64,000 bases of DNA from Brachynemurus nebulosus (lineage: Eukaryota > Arthropoda > Insecta > Neuroptera > Myrmeleontidae): positions 11,061,527 through 11,125,526 of the forward strand of contig JAPWDM010000013.1 in the NCBI GenBank assembly GCA_035578155.1, read 5' to 3'. The notes under the pieces are model-generated. The model saw nothing but the letters and a program-made list of their open reading frames with translations, made no database searches and was not told the DNA's origin. The translations under genes and the position numbers were made by a program. This document shows positions 37,006-48,813 of the stretch, one piece after another (position 1 is the stretch's first letter; every line of letters starts with the position of its first letter).

Positions 37006-37127
37006 TATTTTTGATTATTATAGTTTTTGTTCACTTCAACACAAGAATTACGTAAATGTAAAATATTTAAACGTAAAACACCTTACCTAATTGATTCATT
37101 TAATAATAAATAATTAGAATATTATCG

Positions 37128-37170
37128 ACCCTAATGGAAAATTATACATGGTAGAGTAAGAGTGGATATT
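37128..37170 (-). promoter_or_regulatory. Conserved D-gene upstream block (D5)
   Basis: 'accctaatggaaaattatac' then 'gtagagtaagagtggatatt', 123-165 bases upstream of the D5 start. Confidence 0.45.
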
Positions 37171-37965
37171 ATTCTTTAGAACTTTAATCTCTAAAATTAC
37201 AAAATTGGATAGATTTTAAAATAAAAAAATCTTCTTGATGTTTCGAGTTGATTAGGAAAACCTATTATGGAACAAAATGCATTATAATACAAATTAGTTT
37301 GAAGGATTAGTACTTAAAGTAACTTAATTTAAAAAGACTTTGAAGTAAAAAAATAAAAAAAAAGAAAACATTAATTTACTGAACATGATATTATTTTTTT
37401 TTATTTTAATTTATAGAACAGCAGTTGGCAGTTAAATACATATACACAACTACACACTATAGACACATTGGCATTTCTTAATAATAGCAGATAGAGGTTA
37501 ACTTGGAAATATTTCTGAAACGAAAATATTATTGATAATACTCAAATAGTACCTAGAGAAATATTTGAAATTCGATAGTATTTTCATTTTATTAAAAACA
37601 AAATTAAAAGGCATAAGTTATTTTACAAAATATTTCTCATTTCCTTTGAATATATTTATTATAAAAAGATATTTAGACGCTTATGTATCTGTCAGAAACT
37701 GGTATACCAAATTTCTTTTTTTGTTATTTTCCAATGAAATAAAACTAAAATTCTATTTCCTTATTCAACTTCGCCGCTATTCTAATTTGACATGGTAGAT
37801 GATATAGTCGCTTTTCATTTCGTTATTACTTAAATTGAAAACGCAACCATTTTGAATTAAAATGTTTGTAAATAACGTAAACTCTCTACAGTCTGAGATT
37901 ACTTAAGCACGAATTTTGAAAGTATGATTTTTAAAACGTAATTATATACTCAAAAATATAGTACT

Positions 37966-38103
37966 ATAATATATATTGTGCAATAAGTGCGGGAAGTTGT
38001 CGATTGGCCACAAGAGCAAAGTTGAGCGCACGATCGCAGTGAGTGTGCTCATTCACTCGAGTGGGCAATTGACAATCCCGCACGAGTTGCACATAATATT
38101 TTT
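37966..38103. repeat. Short hairpin MITE
   Basis: 'tgtgcaataagtgcgggaag' at the left and 'cccgcacgagttgcaca' at the right are inverted relatives around a loop containing 'gagcgcacgatcgcagtgag'. No coding capacity. Confidence 0.55.
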
Positions 38104-38241
38104 TATTACAAGGTGCACATACTTTTTTTTTACTCTTACTCTATTATTTATGTAATTAGTTTAATAAATTTAATTAATTTGGGTATGCATGTATGATTAA
38201 ATTGTTTGTTTGTCTTATTAAGTAATATTTTCGGGGATGAA

Positions 38242-38925
38242 TTAAGGGGTTATACCTAGTTAGAATTTTCAAAAAATCGTTTTTTTTTTACATTTTCAGA
38301 ATATACTTATATATGAGTGTATTCTCTGAAAATTTCAAATCGATCCGACAAATATTCGTGAAGATATATGTGTATTTGTAGACCGTCTCCGTATGGTTGA
38401 AAGTAGGCGAAAAGAACGTTAAATGCGTTTGTCTCAAAATGATCTTTTCAAAGTCGGTGAGCACGATTCCTCCAAAACGGCTTGACCGATCGGGTTCAAA
38501 TTTTGACACAATCTTTGTCAACGTATTCCCCAGGTATTAATCGAAGGAATAAAATTTCTAATAATTATTTCGATTTTTTAGACCAAGCCGCCATTTTGTC
38601 AAAAATCAAAATTTTGACTATTCCTTCGATTAATACCTGGATTCATGTCTCCACTAAAGAATTTTCTTTGAATTTTTCATTTCGGATAATCCAAACCAGA
38701 GATATGTTGCTCACCGCCGGACACTTTTTTTTGAAGGACCTCCAGGAGATCAGCTACAGGAGCAGTAAAATACTGTATTTAAAAAAAAGACTATGTGATT
38801 TCAAAATATAGGAAATATATTACCTAAATATGTTTTCCCTAGATTTATTGAATAAAAGGTTCCTTCAGAAAAAATTTTTAAAAACACGCGTTTTTTTGGG
38901 CTGACAACTAGGTATAGCCCCTTAA
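38242..38925. mobile_element. TTAA-type MITE, GGGGTTATACCTAGTT ends
   Basis: Begins TTAAGGGGTTATACCTAGTT and ends AACTAGGTATAGCCCCTTAA, a 20-base inverted repeat with one mismatch including the TTAA. The host sequence around it, 'cggggatgaa...ataaatgagc', equals the uninterrupted 'ggggataaattaaataaatg' in the D2 and D5 flanks, so it inserted exactly into a TTAA. Its internal open frames are not genes. Confidence 0.75.
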
Positions 38926-39012
38926 ATAAATGAGCTAAAATGAGCTAATGACATGGCGCGGCTACTAATGTTAGAAAAGGAGCCAAAAAATAACTATACA
39001 CAATTAACTTAC

Positions 39013-39927
39013 CTCAATTATTAATTGATTATAACAATAAATAATAATTTCAATACTATAAAAAACTCCTAACAATTTTGCAATTAGTACAAACGTTATC
39101 AAATTATTATTTAAATTTAGAACAGTAAATAATTTCATGACAAAAATATTCAAATTTAAAAGGATCGTCAAAAATATTGGCAATTGAAAAATTTTATGAA
39201 ATTTCAAAATATTTTCATACAAACGTTGATAATTCCGATCCAGTACTTTTAACAATTTTATAAAATCGTAATTTTCATTAAAACGAAAATGATTAATATT
39301 ATTCAACGTAGCAAAATAGGCGCGAAATGTCCATAGATAAAGTATCATTTGACATTCAAATAAATACAACCAAGATGCTAGCGAAATTATTGTGAAAAAA
39401 GGTATTATCATTTCATTAAATGTAATTTTATAATGAAATTTATCTAAATTTGTAATAATTTCAATAATGTAAAATAAAATTAACCAAATTACTTCAGCAA
39501 ACACAATAAAAATAAACAAACTAACCGATTTTTTCAATTGTTTATGTTCGAATTTTTGATTTAAATTTAAAAATAAATCAGTCTCCATTGAATTTAATTG
39601 TTCAAATATTTTTAAAATGTAATTGTTGAAATTAAAATTTATAAACACGATTAAATTGAATGTAAAGTGGGCTAACACAACAAAGGAGTATGATATAATA
39701 TGAACAAACCGATTGAGCTGCATTTGATGATAATATCCAAAGCGATAAATTGCGTATATACTAAACGCAATAAAAATTGGAGCAATAATATAGTAGCGCT
39801 TACTTGGATTCTTAAGTCCCTTTGTTGGATTCTTTTGAATATTTTTATCAAATAAACCACAATAAATTAAACAGATGTGTAACGGTTTCAACGTTTGTAA
39901 TATTTTTAAATTTTGATTTTTAAACAT
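39013..39927 (-). CDS. Gustatory-receptor-like exon D6 (7tm_7), N-terminal 305 residues
   Basis: Most diverged D member and the last receptor exon on the right. 305 codons from ATG 39927 (MFKNQNLKILQTLKPLHI), ending YNQLIIE, donor GTAAGT. It keeps CGLFDKNIQKNPTKG, LNLNQKFEHKQLKKSV, LWTFRAYFATLNN and KLLKVLDRNYQRLYENILKF. Membrane segments are as in D1, with longer loops after TM1 (YYHQMQLNRF) and between TM3 and TM4. The upstream D promoter block is only partly preserved (about 40085-40105). A short piece of the D 3' flank survives at 38940-38985. Intact frame. Confidence 0.8.
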
Positions 39928-40106
39928 TTTTTATTATTTTTCCTTTAAAAATGAAATAACTTCTAATTATGTATGATCAATACAAAAGTTGTCTATTCAT
40001 AAAACTAATTGTCATAACCTCCTAAAAAAATGTAACTATCTGATGAATAATCACAATTTATTTGATTATAATTAGTCTAAATTAGACATTGTAATTTATG
40101 TAAACG

Positions 40107-40940
40107 TTAAGGAGGGAGTTCAAATAAAAAAGCAACTTTTTTATTTATGATTGTTTTACAACTTTTTGAAATTTTTTTTCAAATTAGGGAGGGTTTCAAA
40201 TAGAAAATTTTGTTTTTGAAACATTCACTACTCTTCCTTGTGGGGGAGGGGCCCTTTTTTCACAAGTTTTTAAACGTTTACAAGGAACGCCATATCTCAA
40301 AAAGTAATGAATATTTTTTAAATATTTTTTCATTATTTTATTCCTAAAGGACCTGTCCATAAAGCTGAGTATGGGTTTCAGGTAATTTTAAAAATTAACT
40401 ATAAAATTGTAATCCCAAACTTCTAAAAATTATAAAACCCAGTTTTTATATAAATTTTTTTTTTTTTAAATAGTTAAAATTGTTCAAATTGAAAAAGCAT
40501 ACTCCACTTTATGCGCAATATATTTATGAACAAAATTTTAAAAAAATTAAGTCTCTATCTCTACTAGAACTTGAGATATGATTTTCCTTGTCGGGAAAAA
40601 CACAACTTTTGGGAAACGGCAAAAAACAAAAATGATAACAAAAGAAGCGGTTTACTCATTGTTTATTAAAACGTCTACAAAGGCATACAAATAAAAGAAC
40701 ATTATCTTAGTGCATACTATAACTCAAATCGCGAGCGGGAGCGAGCGCTGTCTGCAAAGGAGCTGCAACTTGGCTATGCGGCGGCTCACAAATAAATATT
40801 TTCCTACTAGAAAAAAAATTTTTTAGCCATGTTTTATATATCACTGTGTTTGTAAAGAACCACAGAACAAAATAAAACAAAAAATAAAATTCGAAAAAAA
40901 TTAGTTTATTAGTCGTTTCTGGCGTGAACTCCCTCCTTAA
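40107..40940. mobile_element. TTAA-type MITE, copy 2 (complete)
   Basis: Perfect inverted ends TTAAGGAGGGAGTTCA / TGAACTCCCTCCTTAA, including TTAA on both sides. 834 bp, no transposase. The reversed, shortened relative lies at 2495-3290. The TTAA target suggests mobilisation by a piggyBac-type transposase. Confidence 0.75.
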
Positions 40941-42750
40941 AAATATGACTATGTTAATTTTCTACCCATATACAGTTTGGGAAACGAGGAATGAGCCTTA
41001 AAATTTGAATGCGCAGTAGTTCAAAGCCTCCCACCAAAGTTTTTATCGTATGTAGATACTTGTGGCAATACAAACGAATATTATTTATTCAGTACAATAT
41101 AGTTGTTTATAAAGATTTTAAAATGTTTTGCGCATCTCAAGTCTCATGTTACGTTTTCCAAACTGCACCTATGTAGTGAAAGCGTTAACTCGGATATCAT
41201 ATAAGGTTAAATTACTCAAAAGTATTAATGGAAGGAAAAATGGACTTCTTGTTTGTTTTTTTTATTTGCATCTTGAGCTATAGGTTAATCCGGAAATGGC
41301 TTTTTTTGTAATTGGTAAGCCTTCATCTACCAATAGTTTATACATACAAAATTTCATATTCACAGGTTTGAAAATGTATGACGATGTATGACGATGACAG
41401 ACGGACTGATAAAATGAGAAATTATAAGGGTTTCAACAATTCTTTTTTACAGAATTCTTGAAAAAAAATTGAAAACCAAATTTTTTGACTTTTGCAACTG
41501 AGGAATAATTACTTCTTTACTGAACTATAGAATTAATAATTAAAATGGTATAGCTAGGGCCACGTATCTTGGCAGTGCGCAGAAGACGAATTTATGCAAC
41601 AAGTATACGCTATGAGTGTAAAAAAGAGGGAATAAATGTGTTTCTTTTTGTGTAATTCGAATGCAAATACTCATGCATTCGACTTTGCGCGATATACTGC
41701 CATGATAGGTGGCTCTAACTATACATACGACACAGACTTTACTGTCATTTGTAGGTTTTAATTTTTGTTATGTTCTTGAATACTTTTTTATTGTAATATT
41801 TAAAAATTTATTCCATTACAGAATAAAAGTAAAATTGATAATAATCTTCCAATATCACCAATTTTACCAGCACTAACACTAGTGCAACTCAATATTGTAA
41901 TTTGAAATATGCCTAAGGACCAGATCGGCGTACGTAATACATATGTGGAGTCATTTTTTTTTTAAAGTGTATATCTTAATTGACTGATCTGTATATAGAT
42001 AAAAATTTGCAACCAGTCATGATTCAAAGCCAACACGAACGACTTAATTTAAACGAATACACAAATGTGATTCAGATTACAAAATTTGATAACGAAATGT
42101 ACGAATTTTTACAACATACAAACAGGATCGTTTTATAAATATCACTTTCTAGGTTAAATTCTAAGTTCTCTCCGTTTATTTACATAACGCACCGGTCAAC
42201 TTTCTTAAGTTTCAAAATAATATTTATGGCCAAAAAAAAGATATTTAACATAATTTTCATTTAATTAAAATATCAAAATGTATATAATTAATTACTTTGT
42301 GTTAATTACGAACAGATTATACATTTATACTCATCCAATATAAATTTTAATTAACTTCTTCATTTTGTCTCATAAATTTATTGATAAGAAAATTCATTAA
42401 TTTTAAACGGTTTTATGTACGCACTATATGTAAAAAGTTTTTTACTTGTTTTCTTGCCTGAATGGATGGGTATGGTGATAATTTAAACTGTTTAATTTCA
42501 GTTTAAACTCTGTTAATTAAAAGAAGTGGATCTGAAACGTGTTTTCTACTCTTAAAAAAATAATAATAATAATTAAATAAATAAAATAAACCAAAATGAA
42601 CTTTAAAATATCTCGAAAATAAGAGTATCTTCTTACTTATGTCTAGAAAATGCAAAAATGCGTAAATTAATTTAATATAATTATAAGACTAAAATATGGG
42701 CTTTATTTATTTATTTACTTGTCCCAAATTGTCTGTATAAAACGGTAGTA
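40941..42750. other. Gene-free spacer
   Basis: AT-rich. The only structure I recognise is the MITE at 41549-41726 and some repeat-like pieces ('gatgacagacggactgataa' near 41393). No exon of the receptor family or of hamlet is seen. Confidence 0.5.
41549..41726. repeat. Small MITE, TATAGCTAGGGCCAC ends
   Basis: The left end TAGCTAGGGCCACGTATC and the reverse complement of the right end TAGTTAGAGCCACCTATC match over about 26 bases with few changes, and TA is at both edges. Confidence 0.55.
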
Positions 42751-42751
42751 G

Positions 42752-43080
42752 TATACAGGGTGTCAAAGAAATAAGTTTTGTCCTTTTAAGGGCTGACTCA
42801 TAGCACCCTGTAGACTCTAAAACCACAGGAATTTTTTCGGAATTAACAGTCGCATCACCCCTCAAAAGGATAAGAGTTATTTCCTTTACACCCTGTATAT
42901 ATGTATGTATATATGTATGTGTGTGTATATTATATACAGGGTGCAAAGGAAATAACTCTTATCCTTTTGAGGGGTGACGCGACTGTTAATTCCGAAAAAA
43001 TTCCTGTGGTTTTAGAGTCTACAGGGTGCTATGAGTCAGCCCTTAAAAGGACAATACTTATTTCTCTGACAGCCTGTATA
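42752..43080. repeat. Head-to-head pair of ACAGGGTG elements
   Basis: Two ~147-bp units in opposite orientation (42753-42900 and 42931-43080), each ending ACAGGGTG/CACCCTGT. They are separated by a short ATGT/GTGT microsatellite, forming a near-perfect hairpin. Short open frames in both strands are repeat translations. Confidence 0.7.
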
Positions 43081-44290
43081 GGAAGGAAATGATTGGAGAA
43101 AACTATGGGTAAAATTAGCGTACAAATCGAAAAATGCTATCAGAGTTTTAAAGTTCCAAATCGTTGTCAAGATGTAGTTGTTTTCTGAGTGTCAAAATCT
43201 CCATAAGAAATACGCAAGAACTTTTTGAACACAGACTAGGAGCAACATTTCTTCGGCCAAGATTATCTATTAGGTGTATGTATTTTATTTCTCCTGGAGA
43301 GAAAACTATCGAAGATTTAAAATTTCGAACTCATTATTAAGATATGACTGTTTTCTAATTGTAAGTATTAAAATATTTTATACGAAATACACGGGAGCGC
43401 AAACTCAAAGCAACAACTTCTCCGCCAAAAATTTTTTTTGCGGGAATCACACCAGTGAAGCTACGGGGCACAGCTAGTAATTAATTTATAAAACAATTTA
43501 ATAAAACATAATTTCAAAATCAGTACTACTTTTAGGAATTTCCGGAGAAAATGTGCCGGAATTTTCGAAATTTTATCATGTCTGTCTGTCTATCTTTCAA
43601 TCTGTTACATTCCTTCTACTATTCCTACTTCTTCCAACGTATGCATAAATAAAATTACGGTTTGTGTTTCTTTAAGAAATGTAGGGAACCAAATTTTCAC
43701 GTGGAAGTAATATTATCTCATATATTTATCTATTCTTGTGATAAAGCGTCAATAATGAAGATGCCAATAAGGACCTCTAACTTGATGCGTATCCAACACG
43801 CCTTTGGCGGTTTTTTAAATAGAGAATTCATAAATAAAAACATTCATTATTATTTTTATTACAGTTTCGGGTAAGTAATTATAAAGTTTGAAAATTTATT
43901 TAGAAATACTTTTTAAAATTTTATAATTGTAACATTCAAATAACGTTAATGGAATGAATAGAATGTTACCAATAGCAGCATCTGTTATATTTGTTGTGAA
44001 CTAGATCACAACTGAATGATCTCCGCGTTGTGGTTCAAGTATTTGCTCTGGAACTGTTACATTTGCACGAGAGGGCGTGGCCGCATTCTACACTTCGATT
44101 GCTGGCCATTAGTTCAGGAAATATTTCTACAGATAGCTCTTCTTGTTTTGAAATTAGTGGTGTTTTGCTTTATTGTTATTATTATTTTGTATAAAATTTT
44201 AGCAACAATCAAATAATTTTTATTTTAATTTGAATTTTTGTTATAATAATATAATCCTAATTAAATAATGGTTTAAAAAATTTAATAATT
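43081..44290. other. Gene-free spacer with repeat fragments
   Basis: Contains 'ggaggagaaaac'-type repeats and the phrase 'agtgaagctacggggcacag' near 43455, which resembles an end commonly seen in dispersed arthropod repeats. Small open frames at 43662-43874 and 44016-44216 show no recognisable domain. Confidence 0.35.
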
Positions 44291-44574
44291 TTTTTGAAAA
44301 TAGACTACTGTTTAAGGCTCTGTTGATTTCGATCGGTTAGATATAAAAATCATTATAATAAAGACCAATCAGTTCCAAATATATATTTCGCACCTTAATT
44401 TATGTTTATAATTTGGAAAAAAAGGTATCAAAAGTAAATTTGGAAAATCCATCAGTTTTTGAATTATGGTGGAAACGCTGTGAAAAATTGAAAAACATGT
44501 CTTGCTGTTTAACCAACTTTTTTCTTCCCTGTTTTACCTGAAAAGACATTTTGTTGGGATTTTAATAATTAAAA

Positions 44575-45190
44575 TGGTTAAACTTTGAATAAGAGTGTCT
44601 CATTTTTACTGTCAAAAGGACGAAATTGCTTTTAACTATACGATTAATTCGAGGGCCCCTACAAGGTTAATTTTGGCCAAAATGAAAAAAGAAACTTCGA
44701 AAACCTCCAAATTACTTTTAATTTCATCATTCTATAATTTTTTTCATGGTTTCCAAGGCATTGAAAAATTTTAGTGAATTTAATTACGTCATCAAATTTA
44801 AAAAAAAAGTCTCCCAAATCCAATTCTATGGAGGGGATTTGAATTTGAATTAGGATAATTGACTAAATAAAGGTAATTTCGATGTGAACTCTCAGTTTTT
44901 CTATCAAAAGGATAACATTCTTCTTAGAAATATGATGGATTTGAGTGAAATCTTTTTCTAGTGACCTTGTAGGACTAATTTTTAGAAAAATCGACTTCGA
45001 AAACTTACAATTTGTTTCTAGTTCAAATCAAACTTTGTGGAAAAAATTCGAATTAGGGTGATGGGTTGAATTTATAACAGGGATGTAACTTTTCATTTTT
45101 ACGATCAAAATGGCAAAATTTCTTTTAGAAATATTAATCGCCCCTAAAATTTTTCGCCTCCGGCTATGATAGCCTACTTACCCTTCTATA
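44575..45190. repeat. ~300-bp tandem repeat, short array
   Basis: About two monomers with landmarks 'acttcgaaaacctccaaatt', 'ctatcaaaaggataacattc' and 'gaattaggataattgactaa'. The same family forms a longer array at 61930-62950. Confidence 0.55.
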
Positions 45191-46362
45191 AATACGCCAC
45201 TGGTTATATGTACTAAACCTAATTTGAACATTTTTTGAAAATTATAATTTCAACTTGGTTTATTTTGTATATACCCGCCTATAGTAACAAAATATTGACA
45301 AAGATAATAATGTTTATATTTTGAACCGAAAATTCGGGATTAATAAGGAATTTGCACAATTGATATAAATATTTTTAGGGATAAAATAAGGATATCACGG
45401 GAAACAAATTACATAGTATCCAGTATTTTATTTTCAGAAAAAGTGTTTCTTTTTTATTTTGAATTTATATTATTTTATTTGAAAACAGTTTCTTTGTTTG
45501 ATAATAAAGAATTTAAAATTAATTAATAATGCCTTAAATATTTTTTACTTTCCATTTGCTTCTTCTTCATCTGTCTACCATAAAGTACATTCATATTACA
45601 AATCTATAATTATTTAATCATTTAGTTACAATTATTTTATGTAATATTTCTATGATAAAAAAAAAAAAAAAAAATAGAAAATAATAAGTACAATTACGCA
45701 ATATAATACAATTTGAGGTTATGTAAACAAAAATTTTATCAGAAAAAAAAAGAATCAAAAACAATTTTTACTCTAATTAATAATTTTGTAATTTTTTTTA
45801 AAGACTTTGGTTCGTTAGTGACTATTTTTTGTTTTTGATTTCTCACTTAGAGTAAGTATAAAATAAAAAAAATGTTTTTTACTTACAAATTTAAGAACTG
45901 TCAGAATTTTTTTTTTCTTTAAATTAAAAACCACAGTTTTGTGCATATCAAATATTGCACGATTTTATAATTATTTTTTTTTATAATACAATTTTTATTT
46001 ATAAAATTTTTTCTACTATATGTAAAATTTATTTAATAATAGCATTTTGAAGATTTACAATGTAACAGCCAAAAAACTATACAAGTAATAATTATTTAAT
46101 TTTTTTTTTAAATTAAAAGTCTTTGTATGATTGTGTTTTTTTTTTCCATCAATTAATTACAAAAATGTTTTTAACTTTTTATAACAAAAAAAATGAACTC
46201 GGGAGTGCGCAGGTGCATATGCAGTGCGAGTGACATTCCCCCTAGGGCTGTACAAATTATTTTTTACAATCTTTTCACAATTAATTCGAAACAATGATAT
46301 CGAAAATGCTTTAGTGTGTAGGAACTGTTATTTTATGAATTTAAATAATTTGAAAATGTCAG
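45191..46362. other. hamlet 3' UTR and downstream sequence
   Basis: Very AT-rich, with several poly-T/poly-A runs. Minus-strand poly(A) signals (TTTATT on the plus strand) occur near 46000, so part of this should be the hamlet 3' UTR. The true cleavage site cannot be told. Confidence 0.4.
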
Positions 46363-48357
46363 CTAAGTTAATATTTCAATTGGTTGATCATTGTTATTTA
46401 AATGTTCTTCCTTCTCCTGTTTCACGTTTAACATATACGGGCTGGACAGAGAACGATTTGTTAGATCACTTTCGTTATGATTACTTATTTCGATACTGCG
46501 TGACGAGACGTCGTCGGTAAAACTCTCGGAATCGTCGTCATCTTTGCCAACGACATCGATCATTTGATGCATATGGGACGGAAGGTACATATGACCGTAT
46601 GCATCGCTTGAACACGCCACTTTGCCCATAAACGAGCGAATTTCATCGAAACACGTGTCACGTTCGTTTTCGTTACTACTTCCCGGTGAATCGGCCACGT
46701 CGCCGATCACGCTGCCGTCGTCCGTTTCGTGCTTTTTCAGATGGCGATCTAGGTTCGTCTGTTGTCCAAAACAACGTTCGCACAGCGGACATTTGAACGG
46801 TTTCTCTTTGTTGTGGATATTGCGCACGTGACGTTGTAAGTTTGACGAGATACTGAAAGATCGTTCGCAGTACTTACATTTATACGGTTGCTCGCCTGTG
46901 TGTGTTCGCAAATGACGCGTCAAATTTGCGGATCTCGGAAATACCTTAGCACAATATTTACATGCATACCTGTCTTTTAATTTGCCGCTCGCTTGGTGCG
47001 AGCTGATCACTTCTTGATAGGGCTTTACGTTACCAAATCCGGGAATTGTGGGTCGTAACATGTCAAAATTGGGTCGTTGGTGGTGATGGGGGTGGTGTTG
47101 TGGCAGATGGTTCAGAAATGGGAAACCTCGCGGCGGTCCGAACGTGGTTGGCGTCGGTGGCAATAACCGGTCGGTGGGCGGGCCAGGAAATCCTAAAAAA
47201 TTTGTCGGTGGTCGATACATTGCTTCAATCAAACGGGGATTTATTGGCCGCGGATAGGCCATAGGCGGGCTACTTATTGTTATTTTTTCAATTAACGTTT
47301 GTGGCGGGGTGTCGTCCCGCGGAACTACTTCGACATCTGAGGCGACTTCGTTTTTTGATGACTCATCATTGTCGATAGTCACTTTCTGAACTGGGGGAGA
47401 AGGTGTGGAGCTTTTTTTTTTTTTAAGGTTTACACTTACATTATTTTCACTTTCGGACTCTTCGTTTTTCGAAGGCTTTTTTCGTTTACGGATTGTTAAG
47501 TCTAGTGGTTGTTCGTTTAAGGCATTGTCATTTTCATCGCTACTTTTATCCTCTTCACTTTTTATTCGAGAAATTTCTTTCGGCGTGCTCGTTTCGAGGG
47601 GTGTCGTTCGAAATTCGTTCCCACTTCGCGATAAGTCGCGCGGTACAAGCTCGTCATTTTCGGATGCACTTGCAGTTTCTGGTGGTGTGGGTGTTTTTGG
47701 TTTTAGATTCATTTGTATTTGTTCTCGCGGATTGTTAAAGACATTAACAGTCTGAGAACTAACGGGCGGTCTTGCCGGGGATGGTCGAAGATGTGAGGAT
47801 GCTTCTTCGGCAGTGGGTGGAGAAACTTTTGCTACTAGACCAGTACTCCTGGGCGGCGTAAAGCGATCAGCAACCGGCACCACAGGTTTATGATGTGGTT
47901 CCGACAGATTTTGTTGATTTCGTTCGGTATTATTCGGCTGTGGTTGTGGTCGCAACGGTGAAGGAATCAGACTCTTATCATCTTGACCCTGATTTTGTTG
48001 TAGAGGTGGAATCTGACCTCCGAACAGTAGAGGATTATTGAAGAAACTGGGCGGATGGCCAGATGGATGAAATAGTGATGGGTACGGATTAAAATTTGGC
48101 GGGAAAAATGACAACGCAGGTGGACGATGAATTAAAAATGGATATGGACTATTGTTGGGGAGTGGAATATTTCCCATCGGCATGTTCGCAGGTGGATTCA
48201 ATGGCGGCGCTGGATTAGAAGGATCACAGAAACGTTTGTGCTTCGATAACGCTGTAACCGTCGAGAAAGGCTGACCACACTTCACACACTTGATTTGCAT
48301 TCGGCAGTCGGCATGCATACGCTTGTGACGGCACAAATTTGAAAATTGCGTGTAGGC
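46363..48357 (-). CDS. hamlet (PRDM16/MECOM family), last exon: zinc fingers, CtBP motif, C-terminal fingers
   Basis: Nuclear transcription factor of the hamlet/PRDM16/EVI1 family, which in flies specifies sensory-neuron subtype. Acceptor AG at 48359-48358; 664 codons and TAG at 46363-46365. It starts [18 protein letters not shown], finishing a finger begun in the previous exon, then an unusual C2HC finger ([21 protein letters not shown]). A long proline-rich stretch follows. PLDLT (47494-47508), just before IRKRKK, is a PxDLx-type CtBP corepressor-binding motif. Three C2H2 fingers (46720-46975) follow, with the family-typical [20 protein letters not shown] and [14 protein letters not shown]. 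The tail is acidic and serine-rich. More GC-rich than its surroundings. Confidence 0.95.
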   Translation of the reverse strand, partial: AYTQFSNLCRHKRMHADCRMQIKCVKCGQPFSTVTALSKHKRFCDPSNPAPPLNPPANMPMGNIPLPNNSPYPFLIHRPPALSFFPPNFNPYPSLFHPSGHPPSFFNNPLLFGGQIPPLQQNQGQDDKSLIPSPLRPQPQPNNTERNQQNLSEPHHKPVVPVADRFTPPRSTGLVAKVSPPTAEEASSHLRPSPARPPVSSQTVNVFNNPREQIQMNLKPKTPTPPETASASENDELVPRDLSRSGNEFRTTPLETSTPKEISRIKSEEDKSSDENDNALNEQPLDLTIRKRKKPSKNEESESENNVSVNLKKKKSSTPSPPVQKVTIDNDESSKNEVASDVEVVPRDDTPPQTLIEKITISSPPMAYPRPINPRLIEAMYRPPTNFLGFPGPPTDRLLPPTPTTFGPPRGFPFLNHLPQHHPHHHQRPNFDMLRPTIPGFGNVKPYQEVISSHQASGKLKDRYACKYCAKVFPRSANLTRHLRTHTGEQPYKCKYCERSFSISSNLQRHVRNIHNKEKPFKCPLCERCFGQQTNLDRHLKKHETDDGSVIGDVADSPGSSNENERDTCFDEIRSFMGKVACSSDAYGHMYLPSHMHQMIDVVGKDDDDSESFTDDVSSRSIEISNHNESDLTNRSLSSPYMLNVKQEKEEHLNNNDQPIEILT

Positions 48358-48422
48358 CTACATACAAAAAGGTATCATAAATTTATAGTCTAAAGTGTAA
48401 TCCACTTCATAGAGAGTCTTAC

Positions 48423-48593
48423 CTTAAAACAGACTTCACACTGAAACGGTTTGACCGACGAATGTATATGGGTGTGTTGTTTAAGACCTGACGATGTGGC
48501 AAACGTCTTTCCACAGTCGGGACACGCATGTGATCGAGCACCAACGTGATGCGCCCTGATATGTCTCTGTAAATTGCTTGGATCTGTAAAAAC
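48423..48593 (-). CDS. hamlet, internal exon with two N-terminal-array zinc fingers
   Basis: Exactly 57 codons, phase 0 at both ends: acceptor AG at 48595-48594, donor GTAAG from 48422. Reads [40 protein letters not shown] and [10 protein letters not shown], and the last finger continues as AYTQFSNLC in the final exon. It therefore completes one C2H2 finger, contains a full one and starts a third. The wording is almost that of vertebrate PRDM16/MECOM, which makes the identification firm. Confidence 0.95.
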
Positions 48594-48656
48594 CTGGAAA
48601 CGAAATCAAAACATTAATTCATCTCTTAAAAATTCGAAGTATACGTTTATACTTAC

Positions 48657-48813
48657 TTTAGTGCAATTTTCACAAGGATACTTTCTGAGTTCACCGTGTT
48701 GGAGGGCTTTGTGTCGAACTAAACTGGGACGATGACTGTAGGCTTTTGGGCATAATTCACAGGGATACTGATCCTGTTGGTATCGGTGTGCAGCTATTAG
48801 ATGTTCGTCTAAT
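48657..48813 (-). CDS. hamlet, internal exon with zinc fingers
   Basis: 157 nt; the first base completes a codon with the upstream exon (AA+A = Lys), then 52 codons. Acceptor AG at 48815-48814, donor GTAAGT at 48656. Reads LDEHLIAAHRYQQDQYPCEL, then CPKAYSHRPSLVRHKALQHG and YPCENCTK. The first finger is shared with exon 53756-53861, and the last runs into [11 protein letters not shown] of the next exon, matching the CENCx[12 protein letters not shown] junction of the family. Confidence 0.93.

Noticed and set aside
37565..37798. 77-residue plus-strand frame between D5 and D6.
   Set aside because: Low-complexity AT-rich translation, absent from the equivalent D spacers.
43662..44216. Two plus-strand frames of 66-70 residues.
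   Set aside because: No domain, no paralogue in the window, no splice or promoter context.
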